DNA of 64,000 bases from Craspedostauros australis (lineage: Eukaryota > Bacillariophyta > Bacillariophyceae > Mastogloiales > Achnanthaceae). Position numbers and translations under genes: made by a program. Below the pieces are notes generated by a model. It saw only the letters and a list, made by a program, of their open reading frames with translations. It was not told the DNA's origin and did no database searches. Within the stretch, counting starts at the first letter, position 1. Every line of letters starts with the position of its first letter. The stretch covers positions 2,604,001 through 2,668,000 of the forward strand of contig JAMXDE010000005.1 in the NCBI GenBank assembly GCA_026770025.1, written 5' to 3'. Below are positions 40,001 to 48,012 of the stretch, in pieces.

Positions 40001-40114
40001 TGGCTCCTTTGCCTCTGGTTGCGTCCGCCCTCCCTCCTTTTTACGCCCTCGCACCAGCTGGGACGACTCCCTTTTCGGGTGCCCTCCCTTGTTTGTCTCC
40101 AAAGGGACTCTCAT
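34025..40114 (-). CDS. LINE ORF2: endonuclease, reverse transcriptase, RNase H
   Basis: 2029 residues. A hydrophilic N-terminus is followed by an APE-type endonuclease (about 159-421) with 'FQNIG' (Asn165), 'LMLAEIG' (Glu197), 'GIDANQD' (Asp342, Asn344) and 'HSDHRMIW' (411-418). The reverse transcriptase follows, with 'SNDAKSCYDRVVHS' carrying the first catalytic Asp, 'GLAQGNGCGPAAWA', and the FVDDADL box (about 996-1002; Phe in place of the usual Tyr/Phe-Ala of FADD/YADD). An RNase H domain starts near 1505 ('AVSDGSF', then 'SAYRSELAGV', 'IGLDGMKAM' and 'VRGHQDDQ'). A CCHC-like motif 'CPWCGQAESVMHVVRC' lies near 1755. The stop is at 34025. The start ATG overlaps the ORF1 stop (ATGA), so translation by termination-reinitiation is likely. 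Confidence 0.93.
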   Translation of the reverse strand: MRVPLETNKGGHPKRESSQLVRGRKKEGGRTQPEAKEPPSKETQEEQNRGYNNTCNTRPKEPPTMTKEVRSTNIPAGHCSSLTGNTNNDDRRKTASTRERRGTERVPPTETTTTDRDESTEREAREPRTHDRSPPQRAREMPEEGIFGNRMRTPDTGAIRLAFQNIGRLPVEPWKGKNKQIGEEIQKRHIDVLMLAEIGLNWRAMKEGDSWARRVGHWKMRAKATASYNHNCASTNKVQFGGTGIVTANGLSKRVVDEGEDLSRLGRWVWQRIEGRKGKHIRVVAAYRACASSRPTSTWAQQRTHLLEQGDNREPREAMLLDLAQAIQEWKQEGDGVIVGIDANQDVAKGSCAEMFEALGMREAITELHRGHQRQATQHRNKTHVPIDGLYATKDIEVTAAGYAGFGEAIHSDHRMIWIDIKESSAIGKLNPLVGVEPRRLRMADKAAVQAYQESLWKKAQQLGFHWRMEELEQAVRLQGTVTAELATEYDSIDKGMDKLRMETERECRKLKMGALEWSPMLKRLRDTVRLWTAVQKKYSNIHISSSLIRRLSKRLGIQRPRQLGPAEVATRLVEARKAYKEAKPRASQMRDDFMRDKGEKEAAKWGTAIESTPSHVRRARERQIRDNRRLKACLKPKQTLATKVTLTDDDGNVTVCDTKHTIEVACIEENKRRFHQTVGTPFTTGRLRSRFGFLADTQEADAVYKGEWQPTVQEDMYPRMLLSQVGLTPSAVPNSTFTIEDHVEGWAKQKERTASEPSAPHFGHFKAAAEHEGLAAIDCRLRRIPYETGFTPASWTVMTDFQILKKAGVFDVTKMRTIQLFHPAFNMNNKKLGRDLMVTAESNNRMATEQFGSRKGHKASTAALCKRVVVDVMRQKRQDGAICSNDAKSCYDRVVHSVASMAMVHAGGRRSAVRSMFGTLQKARHHVRTAYGVSDRSYGNTGWTPMQGLAQGNGCGPAAWAAISSPMFEAMRSKQHGARFKSALSGQEVSLVGLSFVDDADLMISQPNEHFSTVAQRTQAALTDWEGVLRATGGALVPAKSFWWGLSFEYRSGGWRMQAARATPAQVRVRDAAGIQTELRRLDPRESEQTLGVFMNMEGTSEAQVRYLRRKADDFADKVVSGGLRQDLVWMAITTRITKTLEYPMEAITLTQRQWDFIYAPIWTKALPRGGVARSFPRAVLYGPRAHGGIGMRNPAVWQLSVQIQSMAHEVNTGSITGRMIQLSIEQTKLETAGGGPLFQQSFAECKGHITPTWVTQVWSNAQRFGVSIVETGVSIERQRVGDVFLLDSWRCQGYSSKQKAVLNECRMQLGVVTLADMVTADGTSIMRLAFDGVQAGTQGSSGRPRVPRKLTRKHWLLWQEWIEGLTEGRHLRLRRRMQAWLRDDRGWLWWRRPNDDGVAWQRLDSGFRVWRRTQGRRARRAEFQATNEVSARLPTHARRSSVQCVNPHGVVLAVVETPRIGETVPNTPRDKPDGSNQAWERDQVSGDASDAELRAAIRRGDLMAVSDGSFKRGFGTSAYVLHIMDSGVQRTGCNVVPGAREVQSAYRSELAGVAGVLRELVELERGGDLGPGPVVIGLDGMKAMENSRDGVAHVGRPSFDMLDHIKALRRRLAVAVRFRWVRGHQDDQSEVLDQWALLNVHCDSEAKKYWDKMQHKTPPQWRSDGSFAWKLYVGDMKSSWAAAGIHDAVVGGAVETYWDKKMGRVRQDSGSIEAHGRRSACARASWKQRLFVAKMSTGFIGVGVKLKQYGAEERCPWCGQAESVMHVVRCSASGGGWEECFQQYVEELETIGTSGPLVSLVYSSLRGFCGRAVREGFQEEVPVRWWPVLMGWIPRDWCEQQQRWFVEHGSGRRFYTVESWARDAVLAGWRFVHSMWRCRNQAKQAEAAVLAAMSARREELEEVTERHNGFSGWEGCDLAVAGSGAAPSPLAGADTRRAWLRFVRAVRARAPDNVAVEAADSGGSAVGSNPPDTGGSGEFAWYSREDDGDYRGIVVDDTDAEGAPARAQAACGGLCRAERLRLGMVGD
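34043..34113. other. Second hairpin, inside the ORF2 3' end
   Basis: Bases 34045-34056 pair perfectly with 34100-34111, and 34065-34075 with 34079-34089 around a 3-base loop. It shares the GCCGAAGGCG arm with the UTR hairpin 130 bp away, and it is within the last codons of ORF2, so it constrains the protein C-terminus. Confidence 0.7.
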
Positions 40115-43002
40115 GCTTGGCCTGCGACCCTCTCGTCGCTGGCAGTGGAATCGTTGGTTGGCGCAGTTGTTCCTTGCTGCGTTGTTGGCCTCACGCTTGG
40201 CCCTTCTTTCCTCCCCTTTGGTGCACCCTTCTTTGGTCGGGCCTTCTTCACTGGGCTAACCGCTCTTCTGGGTTCCTCACTCTCAGGGATGCTCCCCTTT
40301 CTGTTGTTCTGAAGTGCTGACTTCTGGTGTTTCTTGGTTTGGCCTCTTGTTTGCATTGTGCGGGTGGTTAGCTGGGTTGATGGTTCCACCGATCCGTCGT
40401 CTGACGAAATGTCCACCAGGTTGACTACCTCGGCATGGTGTGCATCGTCTCCGCCATATGGAGTTGCAGACTCCATAGACACATCTGACATGGATCCGTC
40501 GTCCGCTTCGCCCACGAAATCGTCGTCTTTGTTCCGGTCTCTGAGCGCTTGCAAGGATTGGGTTGGTTGGTCGACGTCCCTGCCTTCCGGAGTCTGCCCG
40601 AGCCGATCCTGTCCTGGTTGGGCTTCCACGTCGTTGGTGTTGGCGCGTTGTGGCTGCTCGGCTACACTGGGGCCCAGCAGAGCTTCCATCCATTGGGCTC
40701 TAGCCTGCGGGTCAATCACTTCCAGCTTTTTCATCGCCTCGCCAACCACTCGCATTGTCTCTTTTTTGGCTTCCGGACACTGCGATTTCATCGACGTTAT
40801 GGCTGATTTCAATGAAACGTCGTCGCAGTTGTGCCATCGTCGCATCACCCCTACCGATCCGTGGTCTCCATCCATGGTCTTCGGGACCGTACCAAAGTCA
40901 ATGGCGAAGGTCATCTTGGGTTGTGCGTCCTCCTGTTGTTCTGTGTCTTCTTCTGGACGTTGAAGTCCCATGCTGGCGTACCACTCGTCATCCACCTGTT
41001 TCTTGAGGATATCTCTCTCCCAATCCGCCTTGATAATCTCTCCGTGCATGTTCATTTCGTAGCTGGTGTTGGCGTCCCAGATATAGTCCGTGAACCAGGT
41101 TGCTGCTTTGCCTCCGCAGTACTTGTATATGACAGTGGGAAGGAGCGGGATAATCATGCTTGCCTCATCTGCCACCTCCTGACTATAGACAAATACCGTG
41201 TCCCCCCAATTTCTTCCGTTCTCCACCGCCAAGAACAGCGCTGACCCTTCTTTGTCTCCTGATGTTGACATCAGCTTAGAGAGGACGTTGCGCAGGGATA
41301 CCTTGTTCTTGGGCTCCACATAGTCGAGTCCGTGGATGAAGGAAACGATGGTGGTCTTCGTGCCCTCCAAGAACTCCTTCTGCTTCTTTTTGTAGAGCAT
41401 CGCGTTGCGTCTGTCTTCATGAGTTGCTGGTCGTTGTTCATCCGTGAGGTCCGAAATGAAGCGGAGCCGCTTGCCTAGGATTCTGTTCTTTCCTGCCGCA
41501 AAAAGCTTGCCCATAATCTGCTCGCACTTGATGGAGTCCTCCTTACTCGCCAAGATGTGAGCTGCGTAGACCTGGTCCTCTTTCTTGATTTTCTCATACT
41601 TGTCCAGTTTGATTGCTTGCATCCTGATGCCGACCTTGATCTTTGCTTTCACGACGTCTTCCAGGTTGTTGATGGCTTCAGTCAGGTCGTTGCAATTGGT
41701 GGATCTATGACTCGCGCAAAACCACCCGACTGGCACTTCTTCCCTTGCTTGAACAGTGCATTTGGACAAGATGATGTCGTTGTCTGACAGCTGTCCATCG
41801 TCCTGCAGTTCAGCCCACTCCTTGTTGTGTGAGAAGTAGAAACGGCACCAGGTTTGTTTCCCTGCCTTTGTGTACATCTTGTTCACGTAGTGTCTGATCT
41901 TGGAGGCGGAGGTCACTCTGTCACTGCTTGCAGTAAGTCCTTGACCCTGACCGTCCCACCTGTGGATAACAAGGTCGGGGTCCTGGGTGAATAAGTGTTC
42001 CATGACCATTGCTAGTGCTTCGGTCACCTCCTTCTCCACGGCCTTGTCCTTGCCTTTCAGAGTAGGGCTTCGAAACGTGCAGTAGGTACTGAACTGCCTG
42101 CCCAGGGATTCATTGACGTTGCGTTTGTGGTCTCTTTTCACCATGGGTTTGCTCAGGAAGAACTGGTTGGCTGGAAGCAAAACTGCCCCGTCTTTGCCTG
42201 TTGTCATTGGTACCGATTTCAACGCCTCTGCGAATGTCGGGGAGCCCTTCTTGTATGGGTTGCTGGTACAGCTCACTGGTTTTCCGGCGTCTTTTGTGTT
42301 GATCGGGCTTGGCTTCTTCTTGTTGGTTGTGGCCTTGGGTGCTGACGCGGTGTCCTTGTCCTCTTGTCTACCGTTGGTGTGCTGGTTCATTGGCTTGTTT
42401 GACTTTGCCTTTTCAGTGTCGCCGATTCTACGTCGCTTCTCCAGTGATTCCGCTGGGTTGGCTGTGTTGACCTTGCGAGCTGCTATCCAAGGGTTGGTCA
42501 TGATGCTGCCCATGATGTTCCCTTCTTCCCAGAACACTGGTGGAAACATGTCTGCTTTCGTGGCCAGCAGCCTTGCTTCCATCTGTTGGACCTTCTGGTT
42601 TGTGGCTGCGTCCCAGTGACAAGCTCTGCCTTTCTTGAACACATCGACCCATGCTTCCATCGACTCCAGGTCCCCTCTTTCACAGTCAAGGTGGCTCCGA
42701 ACGACCCGCCATGCTGTGTTGACCGAGTCTCCTGCTCCTACGCATTCCGGATACGGCTTGGCGTTGCTCGTCGTCATCTTCCTTTTTGCCTCTGTCTCTT
42801 CCTCTGACGTCCACACCGCTTGCTTTTTAGCGATGCCGTTGTTGGGAATGCCCGAAATCGTAACTCCTCCGAAATTCACTTGTTTCTTGCGCTGTTTGCT
42901 GCGGGAGGGGTCACCATCGTCGTCCTTTGTCATTGGCGTCATGCTGGTCTTGTAAACACTCTGTGTCTTTTTAAATTTTATGCGTTTTGTCATTGTTGGC
43001 AA
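40111..43002 (-). CDS. LINE ORF1 protein, unusually large, no CCHC knuckle
   Basis: 963 residues, much longer than typical LINE ORF1 products. I see no CCHC zinc knuckle or clear RRM. Visible parts: Lys/Arg-rich N-terminus (1-70), a long mixed region (about 270-720) with 'FSTYCTFRSPTLKGK', 'WCRFYFSHNKEWAEL' and 'RLRFISDL', a Gln/Asp-rich segment, then 'EVVNLVDISSDDGS' near 870, which fits a SUMO-interacting motif (hydrophobic core followed by Ser/Asp), and a Lys/Pro-rich basic tail. Presumably the RNA-binding partner of ORF2. Its stop overlaps the ORF2 start. Confidence 0.85.
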   Translation of the reverse strand: MPTMTKRIKFKKTQSVYKTSMTPMTKDDDGDPSRSKQRKKQVNFGGVTISGIPNNGIAKKQAVWTSEEETEAKRKMTTSNAKPYPECVGAGDSVNTAWRVVRSHLDCERGDLESMEAWVDVFKKGRACHWDAATNQKVQQMEARLLATKADMFPPVFWEEGNIMGSIMTNPWIAARKVNTANPAESLEKRRRIGDTEKAKSNKPMNQHTNGRQEDKDTASAPKATTNKKKPSPINTKDAGKPVSCTSNPYKKGSPTFAEALKSVPMTTGKDGAVLLPANQFFLSKPMVKRDHKRNVNESLGRQFSTYCTFRSPTLKGKDKAVEKEVTEALAMVMEHLFTQDPDLVIHRWDGQGQGLTASSDRVTSASKIRHYVNKMYTKAGKQTWCRFYFSHNKEWAELQDDGQLSDNDIILSKCTVQAREEVPVGWFCASHRSTNCNDLTEAINNLEDVVKAKIKVGIRMQAIKLDKYEKIKKEDQVYAAHILASKEDSIKCEQIMGKLFAAGKNRILGKRLRFISDLTDEQRPATHEDRRNAMLYKKKQKEFLEGTKTTIVSFIHGLDYVEPKNKVSLRNVLSKLMSTSGDKEGSALFLAVENGRNWGDTVFVYSQEVADEASMIIPLLPTVIYKYCGGKAATWFTDYIWDANTSYEMNMHGEIIKADWERDILKKQVDDEWYASMGLQRPEEDTEQQEDAQPKMTFAIDFGTVPKTMDGDHGSVGVMRRWHNCDDVSLKSAITSMKSQCPEAKKETMRVVGEAMKKLEVIDPQARAQWMEALLGPSVAEQPQRANTNDVEAQPGQDRLGQTPEGRDVDQPTQSLQALRDRNKDDDFVGEADDGSMSDVSMESATPYGGDDAHHAEVVNLVDISSDDGSVEPSTQLTTRTMQTRGQTKKHQKSALQNNRKGSIPESEEPRRAVSPVKKARPKKGAPKGRKEGPSVRPTTQQGTTAPTNDSTASDERVAGQA

Positions 43003-43122
43003 CGTACGTTCACGAGTTCCGAAACCGTTGGCGATAACCGTAGTTTCAGTACTGACTCTTACGTGAATTCAAAACCTACTGGGTCTACGTACGCCTTTTT
43101 AATTCAGCGATTCCAGAAGAGT

Positions 43123-43140
43123 ATCCAGAAGACTCAATGA
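43123..43140 (+). repeat. 18-bp target-site duplication, right copy
   Basis: Identical to 33681-33698. It lies directly after the LINE 5' end and before the resumed gene frame. Confidence 0.93.
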
Positions 43141-44434
43141 AGGAGGAGAGAAGAAGAGAAGATGCCTGCATCTTCGCGGCAGGGTGGAACTCATTCTCTT
43201 CGCGCTCATCATCATGTACGGTGCCATTTCATTTGCGACGTTCGCAATTCACATGCAGCAAGGATCGCCGAGTCGACGCGGTGGTTGGCATCATTTGGAG
43301 CCTCTAGCTGTGCCGTCACGGTTGTCGCTGCCGTCGCTGTCTTCTTCAACCACATCATTGCCACAGAAAGCTACATCAGCATCATCATCAGCCGCAGCAG
43401 CAGCGGACACAACGAATAGTGGCACTCGCAACCGGACAAACCAGCTTGGAGATGGCCCGGTCTTCTACAACGCGTTCGTGCCATCCTCCGACGATCCCAA
43501 CTACAACGCCACGCATCTGCATCAGATATTCCAAGAGCAGTTTCTGCAGATCAATCAGACGACACGTAGCAACACAACCGTGTTCTATACCTTGATTGGC
43601 AACAACCCATGGCAAGATATCGTTGAATCGTATTGCGGCGAACGCTGCCAATTGAGGGAGTTCATGGACAGCGGAGATGAGGTCCACACCTTGCAGGCCA
43701 TGTGGGATTACTGCCAACCGTACTCCAAAGCCGACGACGTGCTCGTCACGTACCTCCACGACAAGGGCTCCTTCCACCGAACCCAGACGAACGAGAAGTC
43801 ACGGCGGATCTCCACCAAGGCGGCGCTGGCGTGCCGGCAAGAGATGGAGCTGGCGCCCAGAAAGTGCAACGTCTGTGCCAGCCAGTTCCATATCATCCCG
43901 CAGTACTTGGGCAATGCCAACATGTGGACAGCGACGTGCTCCTACCTGCGCGGTCTGCACCCGCCGACCAGCTACTCTGCCGCCATGCAGAGCATGTACG
44001 ACGACACCATCTTCCATCCGGTGCACAACAAGACGGCCAAGCTGGCATGCTTGCGACCATTCCACATCGTCGACAACCATCTGGGCTTGGGACGCTACTC
44101 CTTGGAACGCTGGGTGTGGTCCCACCCCGACGTCAAGCCCTGCGACGTCCTGCAGGTCAGCATGTCGCAGCTCCCGGATGAATCCTTCCTGCAAACCACG
44201 ACGCAATGGCAGCCGGAGCTCAAACGGGCGCCGCACAAGCGTCCGCGGCAGATCGGCGTGCAGCACGGTTTCATGAAGTCATCCTTCGCGCGGTTGGAGG
44301 GACGGCTCTTTGAATGGGACAGCATCTACCACAAACGGCCCGCCAACACGTCGTGGGTGTGGCGATGGTACAAAGGATTTTACAATGGCACCGCCGCATG
44401 GATGGAGGAATGCGCGAACGAAGTTCAGCCATGA
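43141..44434 (+). pseudogene. 3' part of the interrupted glycosyltransferase-like gene
   Basis: The frame resumes in phase with 33589-33698. In joined numbering it gives a basic patch and a TM anchor (about 53-73), a Ser/Thr-rich stem, and a lumenal domain with 'FYTLIGNNPW', 'DDVLVTYLHDKGSFH' (His-Asp-Lys-Gly near 243), 'CNVCASQFH', 'LGNANMWTATCSYLRGL' (near 293) and several Asn-x-Ser/Thr sites. The HxKG and G-N-x-W pair resembles a family of putative glycosyltransferases of bacteria and protists; I could not confirm the family. The first in-frame ATG in this fragment is 43214, which would give 406 residues with a shortened anchor, so a truncated product cannot be excluded. Confidence 0.65.
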
Positions 44435-45315
44435 AGTGTTGGTCCACACGAGTACAAGCACGTGGTGCCAAAGTTACACATCCATGCAGTCGTGCATTGG
44501 TGCACATGTCCAGTTGTGAAAAGAGTGTACTAGCACCATAAAACAAATAGTGCGATACAATGGGGTGGCAAGCAAGAGTCGCACCAACAGGAACAAAGAT
44601 GCTTTAGTTAACAAACAGTGAGAGCAACGTTGACTTTGCTCTCCTCTACTCTCCTCTGCTCCACTCTACGCTGTCTTGTTTGTGGTTCTTCCTTTCTTCT
44701 TTCTTTTCCAGTTTCAGTCACGTCATGATCTAGACTAATATTATAGACTTGGTCACCTTTGGAGTTTTGCGCGCCAGCCAGTCTTGCTTCCAACATGTTG
44801 GAGGCAGTTCGATGGGGGGATGGCATGCGCATGAATCTTGTATTAAAACATTCATGCATCAATACAATATCCGTTGCAGCAAGAAAGCAATCTCCAATTG
44901 GCGAGTTTACGATTGGGATTTTTACGACGCACATGGCGAGTCACCTGAGGGCCAAAGTCTCGCCGAATTTTACATTGATATCGCCCACACACCACCTGTT
45001 GTCGGCGGAGTCGGTGCATCGCGCACGCAAAGTGCTCGTAAAACGCACAACAGAGTTCTCTAACACGAATGGTATTGGCATGCACACAGGCGGAAACGAG
45101 TTGTGACGATCATCTCCCATCAACCATCGTGATCACATCCTCATCTCCCGCGCTACCAGCACCCCTCACGTGTGGACATCTGTAACGATCACAAAATCGA
45201 GCACTCGCACCACAACCGAGGCGCAATCAGAGATTAACACACTCTCGTGCACCACAGAGTTCAGAACCCTGCATCAGCAGCCCGCCCATACTACAGATCG
45301 AAAACGAATCCAACG
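44435..45315. other. Intergenic region
   Basis: About 880 bp. A CTCTACTCTCCTCTGCTCC tract lies at about 44640-44668. The rest is 3' flank and the A/C-rich leader of member E. No gene seen. Confidence 0.5.
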
Positions 45316-48012
45316 ATGGTGATGGAGAACCAAGGAGCCCAGGCCGATCACGGTGAGGAGATCGTCCTCGTGGAGGATGACACCCTCAAGATCGCCCGCT
45401 CCAGCTCTGCCTTGGACAAGGCCGAGGCCGCATTCGAGCGATTCACGACATCCACCCTGAGCAACATGAACGGTGCCGCTGAGGCAGATGCCCGCAAGGA
45501 CGAAGGAGTTGAGAAGCCAACAACACCAGGCCAGGACGCGGCATCGCCCGAACGCCGGTCCGACAAGGACGTCGTCGAAGAGAAGAAGGACGATGTGCTC
45601 TCCAAGGATGCTGTGCCAGCTGGAACCGCAACCGATGCGCCAGCCGCCATCGCAACATCTATCAGCACATCTGCGCCAACCTCAACCATGGCAACGCCAA
45701 CTGCCGGGGCCGCTGGTACACAGCCAGGCACACCGAAGGCGACACCAGAATCGCCATCCAAGGCTTCTGGCATCAACAACGCGATGCTGCAGCAGACCAG
45801 CTCCGAACTGGAGCGTGACTACGACAGCAACCCGACTGAGCTGTACATCAAGATTCAAAAGAAGGAATGGGAGAGCACTGTCAACCGCGCCAAGTCCATG
45901 CCGGACGAGGCCCGCATGTGGGTGTCGCGCAAGGAAAAGGACGGCCGCCTTCGATGGCGCCTGCTCCCAATCCACGCGGCGATCATCTTCAAGGCGCCGG
46001 AGTCCGTCGTCGAGGCCCTGCTGGCCGCCTACCCCAAGGGTGCGGAATGCAAGGACGACCAAGGTATGCTGCCGCTCCACCTTGCCTTCCGCAACGGCTC
46101 CACCGAGGGCATCGTCAACTTCCTGCTCGTCTCCTACCCACAGTCCATCAACGTCAAGGACAGGAAGGGACGCATCCCGCTGGTTCTGGCGCAGGCCTCC
46201 ACTTCCCCAAACCGCGCCGCCTTCCTCAAGGCATTGGAAAGAGGCCCAACCTACTACGCCTCGGCAGCCGCCGCAACTGAACGCGCTGCCGTGACGGCCG
46301 AGCAGCGTGCCATCTTCGACACCAAACTCATGCAGGAACGTCAGAAGCACGAGAGCCAGGCCAGCAAGATCCAGCAGCAGTACGAAGACGAGAACCGCTC
46401 CCTCAGACTCCAGGTCGAAGCCATGAAGGAGGAGCTCGTCAAGACTCAGGAGACGTCGCAAGTGCTGGTCGATCACGTCAACTCCCTCGAGGCCCAGCTG
46501 GCATCGCGCTCCGACACCGAGCGCTTCCTTGCCACCAAGATTGCCAACCTCGACTCCACTCTCAAGACCGCCAAAAAGACCAAGGCGGAGGCCGAGGCAT
46601 CCCTCACCACTGAGAACCAATCCCTCGTGGCCGAACGCGATGCCCTCAAGGTGACCCTTGAGGCATCCGAGAACAGGTACGCCGACTGCAAGGAGAAGCT
46701 CGACAAATCTCTCGACCTCTACGAGACCCGCGAGAAGGAATGGGACGAGGCCGAATGCAAGCTTCTCGCGCAGATCAAGTCCCTCGAGAGGGACTGGGCC
46801 AGCGCCCAGGCCAACTGCGCCGTCCTCGAGGCTCAGCTCAAGAAGAAGATGAGCACGGAGCACGCGCTCGCCAGCCAGGTCAGCGCCCTCGCCGGAAAGC
46901 TCGCGGAGGCCGCCGTCGAGGCCCGCGACAACTCCAAGGTCAGCCAGAAGCGCATCAACTCCATGGAGAGCGAGCGCAAGATGCTGCGCCACTCAGTCCA
47001 GGATCTCACCAAGCGCCTCTCTCTCGTGGCCAGCGTGCTGGACCAGATGACCTCGCAGCAGAAGAACATCATCACGGAGGCCAAGTACCAGGAGAGCCGC
47101 ATGGCGGAGGCGCAGATCAAGCACTCCCAGATCGTGTCCGATGTCATCAAGCAGGAGAAGCTCTTCCAACAGGCCAAGAAGGAACGCCGTCAGATCCTCA
47201 GCCTCCTCGAGATGCAGGAGAAGCAGGAGAAGCGCAGCGAGGGAGATCGCGTCAACATCATGAACGCCATCGCACTGCAGGGCGATCACATGGAGGGCAG
47301 CAAGACGGATCGTGACCAGATGGTCGGCAAGGTCGAGGCCTTGGGCAACGACATCCAGGGCATGCTCACCACCGTCCTCAAGGGCATCCCGAAGCAGATC
47401 GACAACGACGAAATCCTCGTCGACGAGATGGTCAAGGTCTGCAACGACACCGAAGGGAAGCGCGATATCGCCGCCAGCGCCAACGCCGAAGAGAACCCCA
47501 ATGCTGAGGCCGTGGCAGCCATCCTTGCCGCCAATCCACCAACCTCATCCGCTCCTCCGCGTCGATTCGCCCGTTCCACCACACCCAAAGCAGAACCAGC
47601 TAAGGAAGAGAGCAAGGATCAAGACGAAGCCGCAGCAACCGTGGTTGCGGCGTCAGAGGAAGACGACGACAACACCAACAACACCAACAGCAAGGCTGAC
47701 GAAGCAAAGCCAGAGGATAAGGATGTTGCTGTTGACGCAGCAATCGCTGATGCCACCACCGACGCTGCCGCTTCAGACGAAAAGGACGAGACCGCAACCG
47801 AATCGCAGGTATCACCACAACCAACGGAGGCCGAGAGCACAGCACCGACCAGCAGCGCTGACGCTGTCGTGATCGAGAAGGAGGAGGAAGAGATTAAGTC
47901 GAGCCCCAGCGGTTTGGAACCAGAGGGATGCAAGTCGTTTGATGGCATGGATCATGACGCGCCAATGGATGACGGTGTGAAGGACAAGGTCGAATCTTTC
48001 AGGGATGACTAA
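45316..48012 (+). CDS. Ankyrin-type/long coiled-coil protein, DYD-box family (member E)
   Basis: From the ATG at 45316 the protein has 898 residues, the largest family member here. The N-terminus (1-160) is disordered, Ala/Thr/Pro-rich. The box 'LERDYDSNPTELY' puts D-Y-D at 168-170, followed by a Trp and 'RMWVSRKEKDGRLRWRLLP', 'IHAAIIF', 'CKDDQGMLPLHLAFR' and 'VKDRKGRIPLVLAQ' (ankyrin-like units about 215-300). A coiled coil of about 350 residues follows (about 335-690), then Lys/Glu- and Ala-rich acidic tails ending in 'VESFRDD'. The core is nearly superimposable on member A. The frame is open upstream only from a GTG, so the first ATG is used. Codon use is strongly C-ending, suggesting good expression. 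Confidence 0.85.
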   Translation: MVMENQGAQADHGEEIVLVEDDTLKIARSSSALDKAEAAFERFTTSTLSNMNGAAEADARKDEGVEKPTTPGQDAASPERRSDKDVVEEKKDDVLSKDAVPAGTATDAPAAIATSISTSAPTSTMATPTAGAAGTQPGTPKATPESPSKASGINNAMLQQTSSELERDYDSNPTELYIKIQKKEWESTVNRAKSMPDEARMWVSRKEKDGRLRWRLLPIHAAIIFKAPESVVEALLAAYPKGAECKDDQGMLPLHLAFRNGSTEGIVNFLLVSYPQSINVKDRKGRIPLVLAQASTSPNRAAFLKALERGPTYYASAAAATERAAVTAEQRAIFDTKLMQERQKHESQASKIQQQYEDENRSLRLQVEAMKEELVKTQETSQVLVDHVNSLEAQLASRSDTERFLATKIANLDSTLKTAKKTKAEAEASLTTENQSLVAERDALKVTLEASENRYADCKEKLDKSLDLYETREKEWDEAECKLLAQIKSLERDWASAQANCAVLEAQLKKKMSTEHALASQVSALAGKLAEAAVEARDNSKVSQKRINSMESERKMLRHSVQDLTKRLSLVASVLDQMTSQQKNIITEAKYQESRMAEAQIKHSQIVSDVIKQEKLFQQAKKERRQILSLLEMQEKQEKRSEGDRVNIMNAIALQGDHMEGSKTDRDQMVGKVEALGNDIQGMLTTVLKGIPKQIDNDEILVDEMVKVCNDTEGKRDIAASANAEENPNAEAVAAILAANPPTSSAPPRRFARSTTPKAEPAKEESKDQDEAAATVVAASEEDDDNTNNTNSKADEAKPEDKDVAVDAAIADATTDAAASDEKDETATESQVSPQPTEAESTAPTSSADAVVIEKEEEEIKSSPSGLEPEGCKSFDGMDHDAPMDDGVKDKVESFRDD

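Larger units (their letters stand above)
33699..43122 (-). mobile_element. Complete LINE (non-LTR retrotransposon), APE endonuclease + RT + RNase H
   Basis: A 9.42-kb element on the minus strand, bounded by an 18-bp target-site duplication. Order in element sense: 5' UTR of about 120 bp (43122-43003), ORF1 (963 aa), ORF2 (2029 aa) overlapping ORF1 by ATGA, a 3' UTR of about 330 bp with a strong hairpin, and a short (TTA)n 3' tail (33707-33699) instead of poly(A). Both ORFs are uninterrupted, so the copy is young and potentially active. It lies antisense to the gene it interrupts. RNase H plus an APE-type endonuclease and a trinucleotide tail recall the I superfamily; exact clade not determined. 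Confidence 0.93.

Noticed and set aside
45682-46992. Minus-strand frame of 436 codons over member E
   Set aside because: Antisense shadow of the coiled-coil codons.
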